From FEN-1219 sp039933105 (GTDB taxonomy: Bacteria; Pseudomonadota; Gammaproteobacteria; Steroidobacterales; Rariloculaceae): 64,000 bases of DNA. The stretch spans positions 1 through 64,000 of the forward strand of contig JBDTOT010000005.1 of the NCBI GenBank assembly GCA_039933105.1, read 5' to 3'. The notes below the pieces were generated by a model. The model saw only the letters and a program-made list of their open reading frames with translations. It did not search any database and was not told the origin of the DNA. Shown piece after piece: positions 21,453-31,123 of the stretch; the stretch's first letter is position 1; every line of letters begins with the position of its first letter. A program made the translations under genes and the position numbers.

Positions 21453-23531
21453 TCACTGCGCAGTTTGCGCGGCGATTTCGCCGCGACTCGCCGCGGCCAC
21501 GCGCCCGCTCTCGAGCGCGGGCGCTGGGGGTAGTCCCGTGGCCTCGAGAATCTCGCGCTCGCCCAGCGTTTCCCGCGCAAGCAGAGCTTCGACCAGCGCG
21601 TCGAGTTGCTTGCGATGCTGGGCGAGGAGCCGCGTCGCCATCGCGTGACTGTCGTTGATGATCTTCAGCACCTCGGCGTCGATCACGCGGGCGGTGGCCT
21701 CGCTGAACGGCTTGTCGGCGGCGAATCCGCCGCTGAGGTACGGATTCTGGCGAGGCGCGAGCTGCACCATTCCAAGCTCGTCGCTCATACCCCAGCGTGT
21801 CACCATGCTGCGCGCGAGGTTGGTCGCCTGCTCTATGTCGCTCTCGGCACCGGTGGTTCTCGTGCCATACACCAGCTCTTCCGCCGCACGACCGCCGAGC
21901 ATGCCGACGATGCGTGCGCGCAGGTACGCTTCGGGATAGTTGTAGCGTTCCGTCTGCGGGCGTTGATACGTTACGCCGAGCGCCTGGCCGCGCGGCACGA
22001 TCGTGACGCGGTTGACGGGATCGGCGCCGGGAACCACGAGCCCGAGAATCGCGTGTCCGCTTTCGTGATAGGCGATGCGCTCGCGATCCTCGCGCGTGAG
22101 CAACAGCGGCCGCTCTGGGCCGAGCACGATCTTCTCGAGCGCATCCAGGAAGTCTTTCTCGCGGACCTCCGGCTGGTCGCGGCGCGCCGCGAGCAGTGCC
22201 GCCTCGTTCACGAGGTTTTTCAGGTCGGCGCCGGAGAAGCCCGGAGTGGAGGCTGCGATCTCCGCTAAGTTGACGTCGCTCGCGAGCGGCACCTTGCGCG
22301 CGTGGACCTTCATGATTGCTTCGCGACCGGCCTTGTCGGGAAGGTTCACGATCACCCGGCGATCGAAGCGGCCGGGACGCAGCAGCGCCTTGTCGAGCAC
22401 GTCGGGCTGGTTGGTCGCGGCGAGCACGATCACACCCTCGCGGCTCGAAAAACCGTCCATCTCGGTCAGGATCTGGTTCAGCGTCTGCTCCTGCTCGCTC
22501 GAGCCTCCGATCGACATCGGTCCGCGCGCGCGGCCGATCGAGTCGATCTCGTCGACGAAGATGATCGCTGGCGCGCTCTTGCGCGCCTCTTTGAACAAAT
22601 CGCGCACGCGCGCCGCGCCGACGCCCACGATCATCTCGACGAATTCGGAGCCGCTCATTGAAAAGAACGGGACACCTGCCTCGCCGGCGACTGCCTTCGC
22701 AAGGAGTGTCTTGCCCGTTCCCGGCGATCCCACCAGCAGCACGCCTTTCGGTGCGGTTCCGCCGAGGCGCGTGTACTTCGCAGGGTCTTTCAGGAAATCC
22801 ACGATCTCGACGAGTTCGTTCTCCGCCTCATCGATGCCGGCGACATCCTCGAACGTCACCTTCGTTCCGGATTCCTGGTCGTAGCGGCGCGCCTTGCTCC
22901 TGCCGATGCCCATGAGCCCGCTCATTCCGCCGCCTTGGTTCGCCGCGCGCCGAAACATCCAGATGTAGAACGCGATGAATAGGATCGCGGGCCCGAACCC
23001 GAGCAGCAGCGATCCCCACGTGTTGCCGCTCTGGATCGGAATCGCGCTGATCTCCACCTTGTTCTTGATGAGGAATGACTCGAGGCCGGGATCTACGAAC
23101 GCGGGCAGGGTCGTGGTAAACGTAGTTGCGGAACGTGGCCCGGCAGGGCGCGAGAACCAGCCGGCCGGCGTTTCGTTCGCACTAGGCGTTGCGGCAGGAG
23201 CGGCGCTCGGCGGCGGCCACGTGACTGCCTTTGTGAACCGCCCTTCGATGCTCTCGCCTCGGCTGTAGATGGATTCGACGTTACCGTCCGCCACCTGTTC
23301 CTTGAACGTCGTGTAGGGCACGGTGATGGCCTCGTCGGGACCGGGGAACAGCACCCGCATGATCAGGTAGTTCACGCCGATCACGACCAGAAACGTGAGC
23401 CACATTTTGCGCGGAGGCATGTGGAACTTCGTGCCGGTATCTTTCGTGCCCTGACGGCCGCCGCCGGAGGGTTCGGAACCGCCCGGCGCGGAATCGCGAC
23501 GACGCGGTGCGTTTGCGGCCGTCTCGTTCAC
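21453..23531 (-). CDS. ftsH: FtsH-type membrane AAA+ zinc metalloprotease
   Basis: 692 residues. A disordered Pro/Gly-rich N-terminus precedes membrane helix 1 (about 44-62), a periplasmic region, and helix 2 (about 174-192). The AAA+ module has Walker A GSPGTGKT (268-275) and Walker B FVDEID (325-330), and an RPGRFDRR arginine-finger segment. The zinc site HESGH is at 489-493. All catalytic elements are intact. A Pro/Ala-rich insert (about 105-135) enlarges the periplasmic part beyond E. coli FtsH. It stands away from the usual ftsJ-folP context and next to stress/carbon genes, so it may be an accessory FtsH. It is divergent from zwf (254-base gap). Confidence 0.93.
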   Translation of the reverse strand: MNETAANAPRRRDSAPGGSEPSGGGRQGTKDTGTKFHMPPRKMWLTFLVVIGVNYLIMRVLFPGPDEAITVPYTTFKEQVADGNVESIYSRGESIEGRFTKAVTWPPPSAAPAATPSANETPAGWFSRPAGPRSATTFTTTLPAFVDPGLESFLIKNKVEISAIPIQSGNTWGSLLLGFGPAILFIAFYIWMFRRAANQGGGMSGLMGIGRSKARRYDQESGTKVTFEDVAGIDEAENELVEIVDFLKDPAKYTRLGGTAPKGVLLVGSPGTGKTLLAKAVAGEAGVPFFSMSGSEFVEMIVGVGAARVRDLFKEARKSAPAIIFVDEIDSIGRARGPMSIGGSSEQEQTLNQILTEMDGFSSREGVIVLAATNQPDVLDKALLRPGRFDRRVIVNLPDKAGREAIMKVHARKVPLASDVNLAEIAASTPGFSGADLKNLVNEAALLAARRDQPEVREKDFLDALEKIVLGPERPLLLTREDRERIAYHESGHAILGLVVPGADPVNRVTIVPRGQALGVTYQRPQTERYNYPEAYLRARIVGMLGGRAAEELVYGTRTTGAESDIEQATNLARSMVTRWGMSDELGMVQLAPRQNPYLSGGFAADKPFSEATARVIDAEVLKIINDSHAMATRLLAQHRKQLDALVEALLARETLGEREILEATGLPPAPALESGRVAAASRGEIAAQTAQ

Positions 23532-23784
23532 GTGGGTTCTCCTCCTCGACCGGCGTTTGCGTAACCGACTCTCAGGGTAACAGTTCGAGTCGGTATGGCG
23601 TCACCAGCCCCACGTGCGCTCCGCGCTGGCTTTGCCGTGCTGGACGACGGCACTAACGGCTGTAGTCCAGTTGGGCGGGTGTCGCCAACGAGTTTGCGAT
23701 CGTGACAGTGGGTTAATTTGTTCATTCCGGTCGCATACGGGACACTCGGATCGCAATGGTTCACCAGGGGGTTCGGCGGTCACG

Positions 23785-25233
23785 ATGAACAGAATTGGAG
23801 CGGAGCCCATCAGGGACAACCCCCACGGCGGCGCGTCCCGTTCGGATGCCTTGGTGCTTTTCGGAGCAACGGGCGATCTCGCCCGCAAAATGATCTTCCC
23901 TGCGTTGTATGCACTGAGTAAACGCGGTGCATTGAACATCCCCATCGTCGGCGTAGCCGTTTCGAAGTGGAGTCTGGCGCGGCTGCGGGATCACGTAACG
24001 GAGAGCATCAAACAAGCGGGTGGAATCGACGATCGTGACGCGCTCCGGCGTCTACTTTCACGTTTGCACTATGTGCAGGGCGACTACCGTGAGTCCGCCA
24101 CGTTCGCCGCAATAAAGAAGGCGCTGGGCAAGGCGCGACGCCCGGCCCACTACCTCGCCATTCCGCCTTCGCTCTTCGCGACTGTCCTCCAAGGGCTGGG
24201 CGGGGCCGGGTTGGCCGATCGGGCGCGCGTCATCGTCGAGAAGCCGTTCGGCCGCGACTTGGCTTCCGCACGCGCGCTCAATCGCACTGCGCGGTCGGTG
24301 TTCCCGGAAGACGCGATCTTTCGAATCGATCACTATCTCGGCAAAGAAGCGATCATGAACATTCTATACTTCCGATTCGCCAACTCGTTCTTGGAGCCGA
24401 TTTGGAATCGTGACTGCGTGGCGAGCATTCAGATCACCGTGTCCGAGGATTTTGGCGTAAAAGGGCGTGGCTCGTTCTATGAAAGTGCCGGTTGTCTGCG
24501 TGATGTGATCGAAAATCATCTGTTTCAAATCGTCGCGTTGCTTGCAATGGAGCCGCCGGCACGGCGCGGATTCGATGCGGTGCACGTCGAGAAAACCAAA
24601 GTGTTTCAAGCGATGCGTCCACTGCAATCCGATGACGTGGTGCGTGGTCAGTACACGGGCTACCGAAAGGAATCGGGCGTGGCCCACCGTTCGGATGTAG
24701 AGACCTTTTGCGCGCTGCGGTTGTATGTCGACTCGTGGCGTTGGCACGGCGTTCCGTGGTATTTGCGGTCCGGCAAATGCCTTCCGACCACCGCGGCTGA
24801 AGTGCTCGTGGAGTTGAAACCGCCACCGCAACAGTTATTCGACGATGCCAGGCCGAGTGCCGGGCGAGCCAATTACGTGCGCTTTCGGCTGTCTCCGAAT
24901 TCCGCGGTCGCTATTGCGGCGCGCGTTAAACGAGCAGGGAAAGAATTCGTCGGCGAGCAGCGGGAACTCTACTTGCTCGAGGAACAGTCGGGGGCGAAAT
25001 CGCCTTACGAGCGTCTGTTGGGAGACGCCATCGCCGGCGATGGTGCGCTCTTCGCTCGCGAAGACGCCGTTGAAGCGGCCTGGGCGGTCGTAGATCCTGT
25101 TCTCGAGGATCATCATCGAGTTCATTTCTACAAGAAAGGCAGTTGGGGGCCGAAAGCGGCGGATGCGCTCGTCGAATCCGCTGTGGGCTGGCACAACCCA
25201 TCGAAGCAGAGTCGCCATGCCGTTGGCGATTGA
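23785..25233 (+). CDS. zwf: Glucose-6-phosphate 1-dehydrogenase
   Basis: 482 residues from the ATG at 23785; the open frame extends to 23614 but without homologous sequence. The NADP-binding motif is LFGATGDLARK (25-35). The substrate motifs are EKPFGRD (152-158) and the active-site RIDHYLGKE (180-188), with the catalytic His. It makes 6-phosphogluconolactone and NADPH, the first step of the oxidative pentose phosphate pathway. No gnd or pgl gene follows in the window; instead GH15, tal and tkt do. The last 17 bases overlap the GH15 start. It is divergent from ftsH. Confidence 0.95.
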   Translation: MNRIGAEPIRDNPHGGASRSDALVLFGATGDLARKMIFPALYALSKRGALNIPIVGVAVSKWSLARLRDHVTESIKQAGGIDDRDALRRLLSRLHYVQGDYRESATFAAIKKALGKARRPAHYLAIPPSLFATVLQGLGGAGLADRARVIVEKPFGRDLASARALNRTARSVFPEDAIFRIDHYLGKEAIMNILYFRFANSFLEPIWNRDCVASIQITVSEDFGVKGRGSFYESAGCLRDVIENHLFQIVALLAMEPPARRGFDAVHVEKTKVFQAMRPLQSDDVVRGQYTGYRKESGVAHRSDVETFCALRLYVDSWRWHGVPWYLRSGKCLPTTAAEVLVELKPPPQQLFDDARPSAGRANYVRFRLSPNSAVAIAARVKRAGKEFVGEQRELYLLEEQSGAKSPYERLLGDAIAGDGALFAREDAVEAAWAVVDPVLEDHHRVHFYKKGSWGPKAADALVESAVGWHNPSKQSRHAVGD

Positions 25234-27040
25234 AGACTACGCCATGATCGGCGATTGCCACGCCGCCGCGCTGGTCGGCCGCGACGGCTCCATCGACTGG
25301 CTGTGTCTGCCCCGATTCGATTCCGGCGCGTGTTTTGCCGCGTTGCTCGGCGAACCTCGGCATGGTCGCTGGCTGATTGCGCCCGCCGACGCGATTCTGA
25401 GCACGGACCGGCGCTATCGCGACGGTACTTTGATTGTGGAGACCGACTTCGAGACGGCCGACGGCGCCGTGCGCATCACCGACTGCATGCCCCTTTCCAA
25501 TGAGCGTTGGGATGTGGTGCGTATCGTCGAGGGGTTGCGCGGGCGAGTCGCGATGCGCATGGAACTCATCATCCGCTTCGACTACGGGTCGATTGTGCCT
25601 TGGGTACGGCGTTCCGGCGGCGCGTTGCTCGCGACCGCAGGACCGGACACATTGGAGTTGCGCACCGATGTCGATGTTCGCGGCGAGGATATGCGGACGG
25701 TCGCGGAATTTGTAGTCGCCTCGGGCGACCGGAAGAGCTTCACGCTCAATTATCGCCCGTCTCACGAACCAATGCTCGAAGCTGTAGATCCAGAACATTG
25801 GGTCGCGGCCACCGAACAGGAGTGGCGCGCCTGGTCGGCACGGTGTACCTATCAAGGACGCTGGCATGACGCCGTCGTGCGTTCGCTGATCGTTCTTAAG
25901 TCTTTGACTTACGCACCGACCGGTGGAATCGTCGCCGCGCCCACCACCTCCCTGCCGGAGCATCGCGGGGGCGAACGCAATTGGGATTACCGCTACTGTT
26001 GGCTGCGGGACGCGACATTCACGCTCAATGCGTTGCTGCTAACGGGCTATCACGAGGAAGCCTCGGCTTGGCGCGAATGGTTGCTGCGCGCGGTGGCAGG
26101 CAGCCCAGAAGATTTGCAAGTTCTATACAGCGTGACCGGCGAGCGCCGCCTCGACGAATACGAAGTGAGTTGGTTGCCGGGCTACAGCGATGCCACGCCT
26201 GTGCGCGTCGGGAACGCCGCCTCCAAGCAATTCCAACTCGATGTCTACGGCGAAGTCATGGATACCTTGCACTTAGCGCGCGCGGCAGGGTTGGGATCGG
26301 AACCCGCCGCCTGGCGAATACAGCTGGCGTTGTTGAAATTCTTGGAATCGAATTGGCAGCAGCCGGATGAAGGTATTTGGGAAGTTCGCGGGCCGCGCCG
26401 ACACTTTACCCACTCGAAGGTCATGGCGTGGGTAGCCTTCGATCGAGCGATCAAGGATGCCGAAGCATTTTCCCTCGAAGGCCCCGTGACACGTTGGCGG
26501 CAAGTGCGCAAAGCGATCCACGCCGAGGTCTGCAGTCGCGGCTATGACGCCGGGCGCAATTCGTTCGTACAGTCTTACGAGTCGACACATTTCGATGCGA
26601 GTCTGCTGCTGATTCCGCAAGTTGGCTTCTTACCCCCGGACGATGCGCGGGTGCGAGGAACGATCGAGGCGATTGAGCGCCACCTTGTCGTCGACGGGTT
26701 GGTGCTGCGGTACTCGACCGCCACCGATGTCGACGCGCTGCCGGCGGGGGAAGGGGTGTTCTTGCCGTGCTCGTTCTGGCTTGCGGACTGCTTCGTGCTG
26801 ACTGGGCGTCGTGAAGAAGGCGAAGCTCTATTTGAGCGCCTGCTCACGTTGCGCAGCGATCTTGGCCTCCTGCCCGAGGAATTCGACCCGCAGGGTCGGC
26901 AAATGCTCGGAAACTTTCCGCAGGCCCTGACGCACATGGCGCTCATCAACACCGCCCATTTGCTTTCCATGTCGGAACAACAAGCGAAGCGCGTCAGCGA
27001 GAAGGGGGAGCGCCCCGCCGCGGCGGCGCAGACGTCATGA
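25217..27040 (+). CDS. Glycoside hydrolase family 15 protein (glucoamylase/trehalase-like)
   Basis: 607 residues. The N-terminal beta-sandwich segment (MPLAIEDYAMIGDCHAAALV, GRDGSIDWLCLPRFDS) and the (alpha/alpha)6 barrel with NWDYRYCWLRDATFTLNALL identify GH15. The second catalytic-acid region is seen in DLGLLPEEFDPQGRQMLGNF. Bacterial members without a signal peptide include intracellular trehalases and glucoamylases, and none is present here, so the substrate is likely intracellular glycogen-type glucan or trehalose. The start overlaps the zwf stop by 17 bases. The linked otsB gene supports a trehalose connection. Confidence 0.9.
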   Translation: MPLAIEDYAMIGDCHAAALVGRDGSIDWLCLPRFDSGACFAALLGEPRHGRWLIAPADAILSTDRRYRDGTLIVETDFETADGAVRITDCMPLSNERWDVVRIVEGLRGRVAMRMELIIRFDYGSIVPWVRRSGGALLATAGPDTLELRTDVDVRGEDMRTVAEFVVASGDRKSFTLNYRPSHEPMLEAVDPEHWVAATEQEWRAWSARCTYQGRWHDAVVRSLIVLKSLTYAPTGGIVAAPTTSLPEHRGGERNWDYRYCWLRDATFTLNALLLTGYHEEASAWREWLLRAVAGSPEDLQVLYSVTGERRLDEYEVSWLPGYSDATPVRVGNAASKQFQLDVYGEVMDTLHLARAAGLGSEPAAWRIQLALLKFLESNWQQPDEGIWEVRGPRRHFTHSKVMAWVAFDRAIKDAEAFSLEGPVTRWRQVRKAIHAEVCSRGYDAGRNSFVQSYESTHFDASLLLIPQVGFLPPDDARVRGTIEAIERHLVVDGLVLRYSTATDVDALPAGEGVFLPCSFWLADCFVLTGRREEGEALFERLLTLRSDLGLLPEEFDPQGRQMLGNFPQALTHMALINTAHLLSMSEQQAKRVSEKGERPAAAAQTS

Positions 27041-27138
27041 CGCAAGCAGTGCTGGTCATCGACATCGGCGGGTCGCATATCACGTGCCTACTTCCCTACG
27101 GATTTCGCTTGTGGAATTCGCCCACATCGGAGGAATGA
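27037..27138 (+). pseudogene. Truncated ROK-type sugar kinase, first codons only
   Basis: The ATG overlaps the GH15 stop (ATGA) and reads MTQAVLVIDIGGSHI. This is the phosphate-1 loop start (V-x-D-I-G-G-S/T) of ROK/polyphosphate-glucokinase proteins. It is followed by about 18 unrelated residues (TCLLPYGFRLWNSPTSEE) and a TGA at 27136-27138. An intact kinase would be 240-320 residues. The translational-coupling overlap with GH15 is preserved, so a glucokinase gene probably stood between GH15 and tal and was deleted. The remnant may still aid ribosome hand-over to tal. Confidence 0.6.
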
Positions 27139-28217
27139 TGAAAGCGACACGACACCTACACGATCTCGGCCAAAGTATTTGGGTCGACAACATTACCCGC
27201 GGATTACTTACGAGCGGCACACTGCGCGAATACATCCGCGAGTTGTCCGTCACTGGCTTGACCTCCAATCCGACGATCTTCGACAAGGCGATCAAAGACG
27301 CTTCGTTCTATGACGATGCGATCCACGAGAAGAGCGCTGAGGGAACGACGGGCGAAGCATTGTTTTACGAGCTGGCGCTGGAGGATTTGACACAAGCGGC
27401 GGATTTGTTTCGTCCCGTTCATGACGCAACACGAGGGGTGGACGGCTGGGTTTCGCTGGAAGTATCACCGCTGCTGGCAGATGACACCGTCGGTACGGTA
27501 AGCGCGGCGGCCAAACTGCATGCGCGCGCGCAGCGGCCGAATCTTTTCATCAAGATCCCCGGCACGGCGGCCGGCATTCCCGCAATCGAGGAGTCGATTT
27601 TCGCTGGTGTGCCGGTCAACGTCACCTTGTTGTTCTCGCGCGAGCAATACGTGGCGGCCGCCGAAGCCTACATGCGCGGGATCGAGCGACGCCTCACCGC
27701 CGGTCGCGATCCAAGAGTCGGTTCGGTGGCTTCGATATTCGTGAGTCGTTGGGATGCTGCGGTGGCGGATAAGGTTCCGGATCGCCTGAAAAACCAGCTC
27801 GGTATCGCGATTGCCAAGCGCACGTATGGATCGTATTGCGCTCTGCTGGAGTCGCGTCGATGGATAAAGCTCCGCGATGCCGGTGCCCAACCGCAGCGCC
27901 TGCTCTGGGCCAGCACGGGAACCAAAGACCCTGCTGCATCGGACGTTCTATACGTAGAGGCTCTGGCAGCTCCCAACACGATTAACACCATGCCGGAGAA
28001 CACGCTGCACGCGTTCGCTGAGCACGGGCGTGTGAAAGATGTATTACCCGTGGATGGCGGCGATGCCGAAGAAGTGCTGGCCGCGTTTGTGAACGCCGGT
28101 ATCGACGATGTGGCGCTCGCGACGCAGCTGCAACGCGAAGGGGCAGAATCTTTCTCCAAGTCCTGGAAAGATCTGTTGGAGTGCGTCGCTACGAAGAGCA
28201 CGGCGCTCTCAGGTTGA
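27138..28217 (+). CDS. tal: Transaldolase
   Basis: 359 residues. I chose the second ATG of an ATGATG pair (27138); GGAGGA at 27130-27135 gives better spacing for it. N-terminal LHDLGQSIWVDNITRGLL and LTSNPTIFDKAI, and the Schiff-base lysine in NLFIKIPGT (K139), mark a class of transaldolase common with fused or long forms (cyanobacterial/actinobacterial type), longer than E. coli TalB. It shifts a C3 unit between sedoheptulose-7-P and glyceraldehyde-3-P. Operon order zwf-GH15-(ROK relic)-tal-tkt gives the non-oxidative pentose phosphate enzymes together. A 12-base gap precedes tkt. Confidence 0.94.
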   Translation: MKATRHLHDLGQSIWVDNITRGLLTSGTLREYIRELSVTGLTSNPTIFDKAIKDASFYDDAIHEKSAEGTTGEALFYELALEDLTQAADLFRPVHDATRGVDGWVSLEVSPLLADDTVGTVSAAAKLHARAQRPNLFIKIPGTAAGIPAIEESIFAGVPVNVTLLFSREQYVAAAEAYMRGIERRLTAGRDPRVGSVASIFVSRWDAAVADKVPDRLKNQLGIAIAKRTYGSYCALLESRRWIKLRDAGAQPQRLLWASTGTKDPAASDVLYVEALAAPNTINTMPENTLHAFAEHGRVKDVLPVDGGDAEEVLAAFVNAGIDDVALATQLQREGAESFSKSWKDLLECVATKSTALSG

Positions 28218-28229
28218 CGGACTAGCGCC

Positions 28230-30320
28230 ATGGTCGACAACGCACGACTCGATCAGCTCTGCATCAATACGATTCGCACACTATCGATCGATGCGGTGCA
28301 GAAGGCGCAATCCGGTCATCCCGGTACCCCGATGGATGCGGCGCCGACGGTTTACTGCCTGTGGCAGCGTTTTCTTCGCTTCGATCCCCAGGCTCCCGAC
28401 TGGTCGAACCGCGATCGCTTCGTGCTGTCGTCCGGCCACGCGTCGATGTTGCTCTACAGCGTGCTGCATCTGTGCGGTGTAAAGGCAATGCATGCGTCGT
28501 ACGGGCAAGGCGATCGACTGGCAGTGTCGCTCGACGATATCAAGAGCTTTCGTCAGGCCGGGAGCCGTTGCACGGGTCATCCCGAATATGGCTGGACGTC
28601 GGGAGTAGAGACCACCACCGGTCCGCTGGGGCAAGGCGTTGCGACCAGCGTCGGATTGGCCATTGCCGAACGCTGGCTCGCGGCTACCTACAATCGTCCC
28701 GGCTTCGAAGTCTTTGACTACTCTGTGTACGCGCTCTGCGGCGACGGGGACATGATGGAAGGCGTGAGTAGCGAGGCTGCGTCGCTCGCAGGCCATTTGA
28801 AGTTATCGAACCTGTGTTGGATCTACGACAACAATCACATGAGCATCGAGGGATCCACTCGCATCACGTTTACGGAGGATGTTGCCACGCGCTTTCGCGC
28901 GTACGGCTGGAATATCGTTCCCGTCAGTGACGCAAACGATTTGGCAGAGCTAGAGCTCGGGTTCCGGGTTTTCCGCGATACGAATGATCGGCCCACTCTC
29001 CTCATCGTTCAAAGCCACATCGGTTACGGCGCACCGCATAAACAGGATACGCGCGAGGCGCACGGCGAACCGCTAGGCGAAGAAGAGGTGCGGCTCGCGA
29101 AAAAGTCTTACGGGTGGAATCCTGACGCGCAGTTCCATGTTCCCGACGGTGTTGTCGCGCATTTCAATGAGGAGTTTGGCCGACGCGGTGCCACGAGTCG
29201 TGCGGCGTGGACGAAACTGTTGTCAGCCTATGGTGAACAATATCCCGACCTAGCAACGCAGCTGGAACGCATGCAGCGCCGCGACGTGCCTGAAGGGTGG
29301 GATAGTGAGTTGCCAACATTCCCCGCAGATGCGAAGGGCGTGGCGACGCGGGACTCGTCGGGCAAGGTTCTGAACGCCATCGCCAGAAAGATGCCGTGGC
29401 TGTTGGGTGGCGCAGCGGATTTGTCGCCCTCAACCAAGACTCATTTGACGTTCGAGTTCGCCGGCGAGTTTCAATCCAGCGATCAGGAGGGCGACTATCG
29501 CGGACGGAATTTCCACTTCGGCGTGCGCGAGCACGCGATGTGCGCCATCGCGAACGGCATGAGCCTAACCAAGCTGCGCCCCTATGTCGCCAGCTTTTTG
29601 GTTTTCACGGACTACTGTCGTGGCGCGCTGCGTCTCAGCGCGATGATGGAGCTGCCGGTTATCACCATTTGGACACACGATTCGATCAGCATGGGTGAGG
29701 ATGGGCCGACGCACCAGCCCATCGAACACCTTGCGTCGTTTCGCGCAATGCCCGGCATGATTGTTCTTCGTCCCGCGGATGCCAATGAAGTCGTCGAAGC
29801 GTGGCGGGCGATTATGCGAATCAAAGATCGGCCCGTGTGTTTGGTGCTATCGCGCCAGGCTCTGCCGACTTTGGATCGAACGAAATTCGCGTCTGCGAGC
29901 GGTGTCGCCCGCGGCGCGTATGTCGTTGCCGATGCCGCGAATCATAAGCCGGAGGTGTTACTGCTGGCCACAGGCAGTGAAGTCTCGCTATGTATTCGTG
30001 CCTATGAGCAACTCCAGTCCGAAGACATTAGTGCGCGAGTGGTTAGCATGCCGTCATGGGAGCTATTCGAACATCAGAGCCAAGAGTATCGGGACAGCGT
30101 GCTGCCGCCGGATGTTGTGGCTCGCGTTGCCGTGGAAGAAGCGTCGACGTTTGGATGGGAACGCTACACGGGTTTCGGCGGAACCATTCTCGGCCTGCAT
30201 ACCTTTGGACTGTCGGCGCCGATGAAAGTCGTCGCGCAGCATTTCGGGTTCGAGCCGGCGCACGTTGTGGCTGCCGCCAAGGAACAAATTGAGCTGTCGA
30301 GGAGGATCACGACATGCTAG
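28230..30320 (+). CDS. tkt: Transketolase
   Basis: 696 residues. The N-terminal QSGHPGTPMDAAP and the thiamine-diphosphate motif with GDGDMMEGVSSEAASLAGHL and YDNNHMSIEG are clear. The central domain has THDSISMGEDGPTHQPIEHL with the conserved catalytic region. The C-terminal domain ends ...FGLSAPMKVVAQHFGFE. It is full length. It makes or uses xylulose-5-P, ribose-5-P and erythrose-4-P. The start is 12 bases after tal. Its last 7 bases overlap the tandem SpoIIAA-like gene, so the cluster continues in one transcript. Confidence 0.95.
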   Translation: MVDNARLDQLCINTIRTLSIDAVQKAQSGHPGTPMDAAPTVYCLWQRFLRFDPQAPDWSNRDRFVLSSGHASMLLYSVLHLCGVKAMHASYGQGDRLAVSLDDIKSFRQAGSRCTGHPEYGWTSGVETTTGPLGQGVATSVGLAIAERWLAATYNRPGFEVFDYSVYALCGDGDMMEGVSSEAASLAGHLKLSNLCWIYDNNHMSIEGSTRITFTEDVATRFRAYGWNIVPVSDANDLAELELGFRVFRDTNDRPTLLIVQSHIGYGAPHKQDTREAHGEPLGEEEVRLAKKSYGWNPDAQFHVPDGVVAHFNEEFGRRGATSRAAWTKLLSAYGEQYPDLATQLERMQRRDVPEGWDSELPTFPADAKGVATRDSSGKVLNAIARKMPWLLGGAADLSPSTKTHLTFEFAGEFQSSDQEGDYRGRNFHFGVREHAMCAIANGMSLTKLRPYVASFLVFTDYCRGALRLSAMMELPVITIWTHDSISMGEDGPTHQPIEHLASFRAMPGMIVLRPADANEVVEAWRAIMRIKDRPVCLVLSRQALPTLDRTKFASASGVARGAYVVADAANHKPEVLLLATGSEVSLCIRAYEQLQSEDISARVVSMPSWELFEHQSQEYRDSVLPPDVVARVAVEEASTFGWERYTGFGGTILGLHTFGLSAPMKVVAQHFGFEPAHVVAAAKEQIELSRRITTC

Positions 30321-31060
30321 AGCACATCGAGGGTTTGCCGGACGGCCTGATTGGCGTTCGCGCCACGGGCAAGATCACTGGCCAGGACTACGACGAAGTG
30401 CTCGAGCCACTGCTTGCGCACGCCCGGCGGACGGGCCAGCGCGTGCGACTCTTGTACCACGTGGCGCCCGCATTCGAATCGTTCGCTCCCGGTGCGGCAT
30501 GGGCCGACATGCAGGTCGGGCTGCGCTATTTCTGGTTGTTCGAACGCTGCGCCGTCGTCACCGACAAGGCCTGGCTGCGGCGCGCCACGCACGCGCTGTT
30601 TCCTTGTCCGCTCAAGGTCTTTCATGACGCGGAGTGGAATGCGGCGATCGGTTGGCTAAGTGCGCCGGCCGACCCCAAGAACTTCAACTACCAATTGCTC
30701 GAGGACCGCGAGGTGCTGGTCGTAGAGCCGCACGGAAAGCTTACCGCCGAGTCGTTCGACGTCTTGGCTGCGACGATCGATCCGTGGCTCGCGTCGGGCC
30801 GTGGGCTGCACGGCATGGTTGTGCACGCGCGCGAATTTCCGGGCTGGGAATCGATCGGTAGTTTCCTACGACACGTGCACTTCGTGCGCGAGCATCACCG
30901 TAAGATTCCTCGGGTTGCGTTGTGTGTCGACGGTGCGCTCGCGAAGCTCGCGCCCCCACTGGTCGAGATTTTCGTCGCCGCCGAGATCCGACACTTCGAA
31001 TACTCGCAGCTCGATCAGGCGATCGACTGGGCGGCGTTGTCGCGGGTGCCGCCAGCGTAG
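30314..31060 (+). CDS. Tandem SpoIIAA/STAS-like domain protein
   Basis: 248 residues made of two similar ~122-residue halves. The first opens MLEHIEGLPDGLIGVRATGK and the second YQLLEDREVLVVEPHGKLTAESFDV. Each has an IRHF/VFHDAEWNAAI- or EYSQLDQAIDWA-type C-terminal helix (both end in xAIxWL/A). This matches the SpoIIAA-like (PF11964) family, a STAS-fold module found in single copy in many environmental proteins; here it is duplicated. No serine phosphorylation motif can be claimed. The start overlaps tkt by 7 bases. Function unknown. Confidence 0.8.
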   Translation: MLEHIEGLPDGLIGVRATGKITGQDYDEVLEPLLAHARRTGQRVRLLYHVAPAFESFAPGAAWADMQVGLRYFWLFERCAVVTDKAWLRRATHALFPCPLKVFHDAEWNAAIGWLSAPADPKNFNYQLLEDREVLVVEPHGKLTAESFDVLAATIDPWLASGRGLHGMVVHAREFPGWESIGSFLRHVHFVREHHRKIPRVALCVDGALAKLAPPLVEIFVAAEIRHFEYSQLDQAIDWAALSRVPPA

Positions 31061-31123
31061 CGGAGTGCTCGAAAACGGACGCGTTGGGTTGAGTGCGACG
31101 GTGGAGTCCGTTAAGGTCTGCGT

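Noticed and set aside
23640..23670. Inverted repeat CTGGAC / GTCCAG upstream of zwf as an operator
   Set aside because: Only 6 bp with a 19-base spacer; easily chance in GC-rich DNA.
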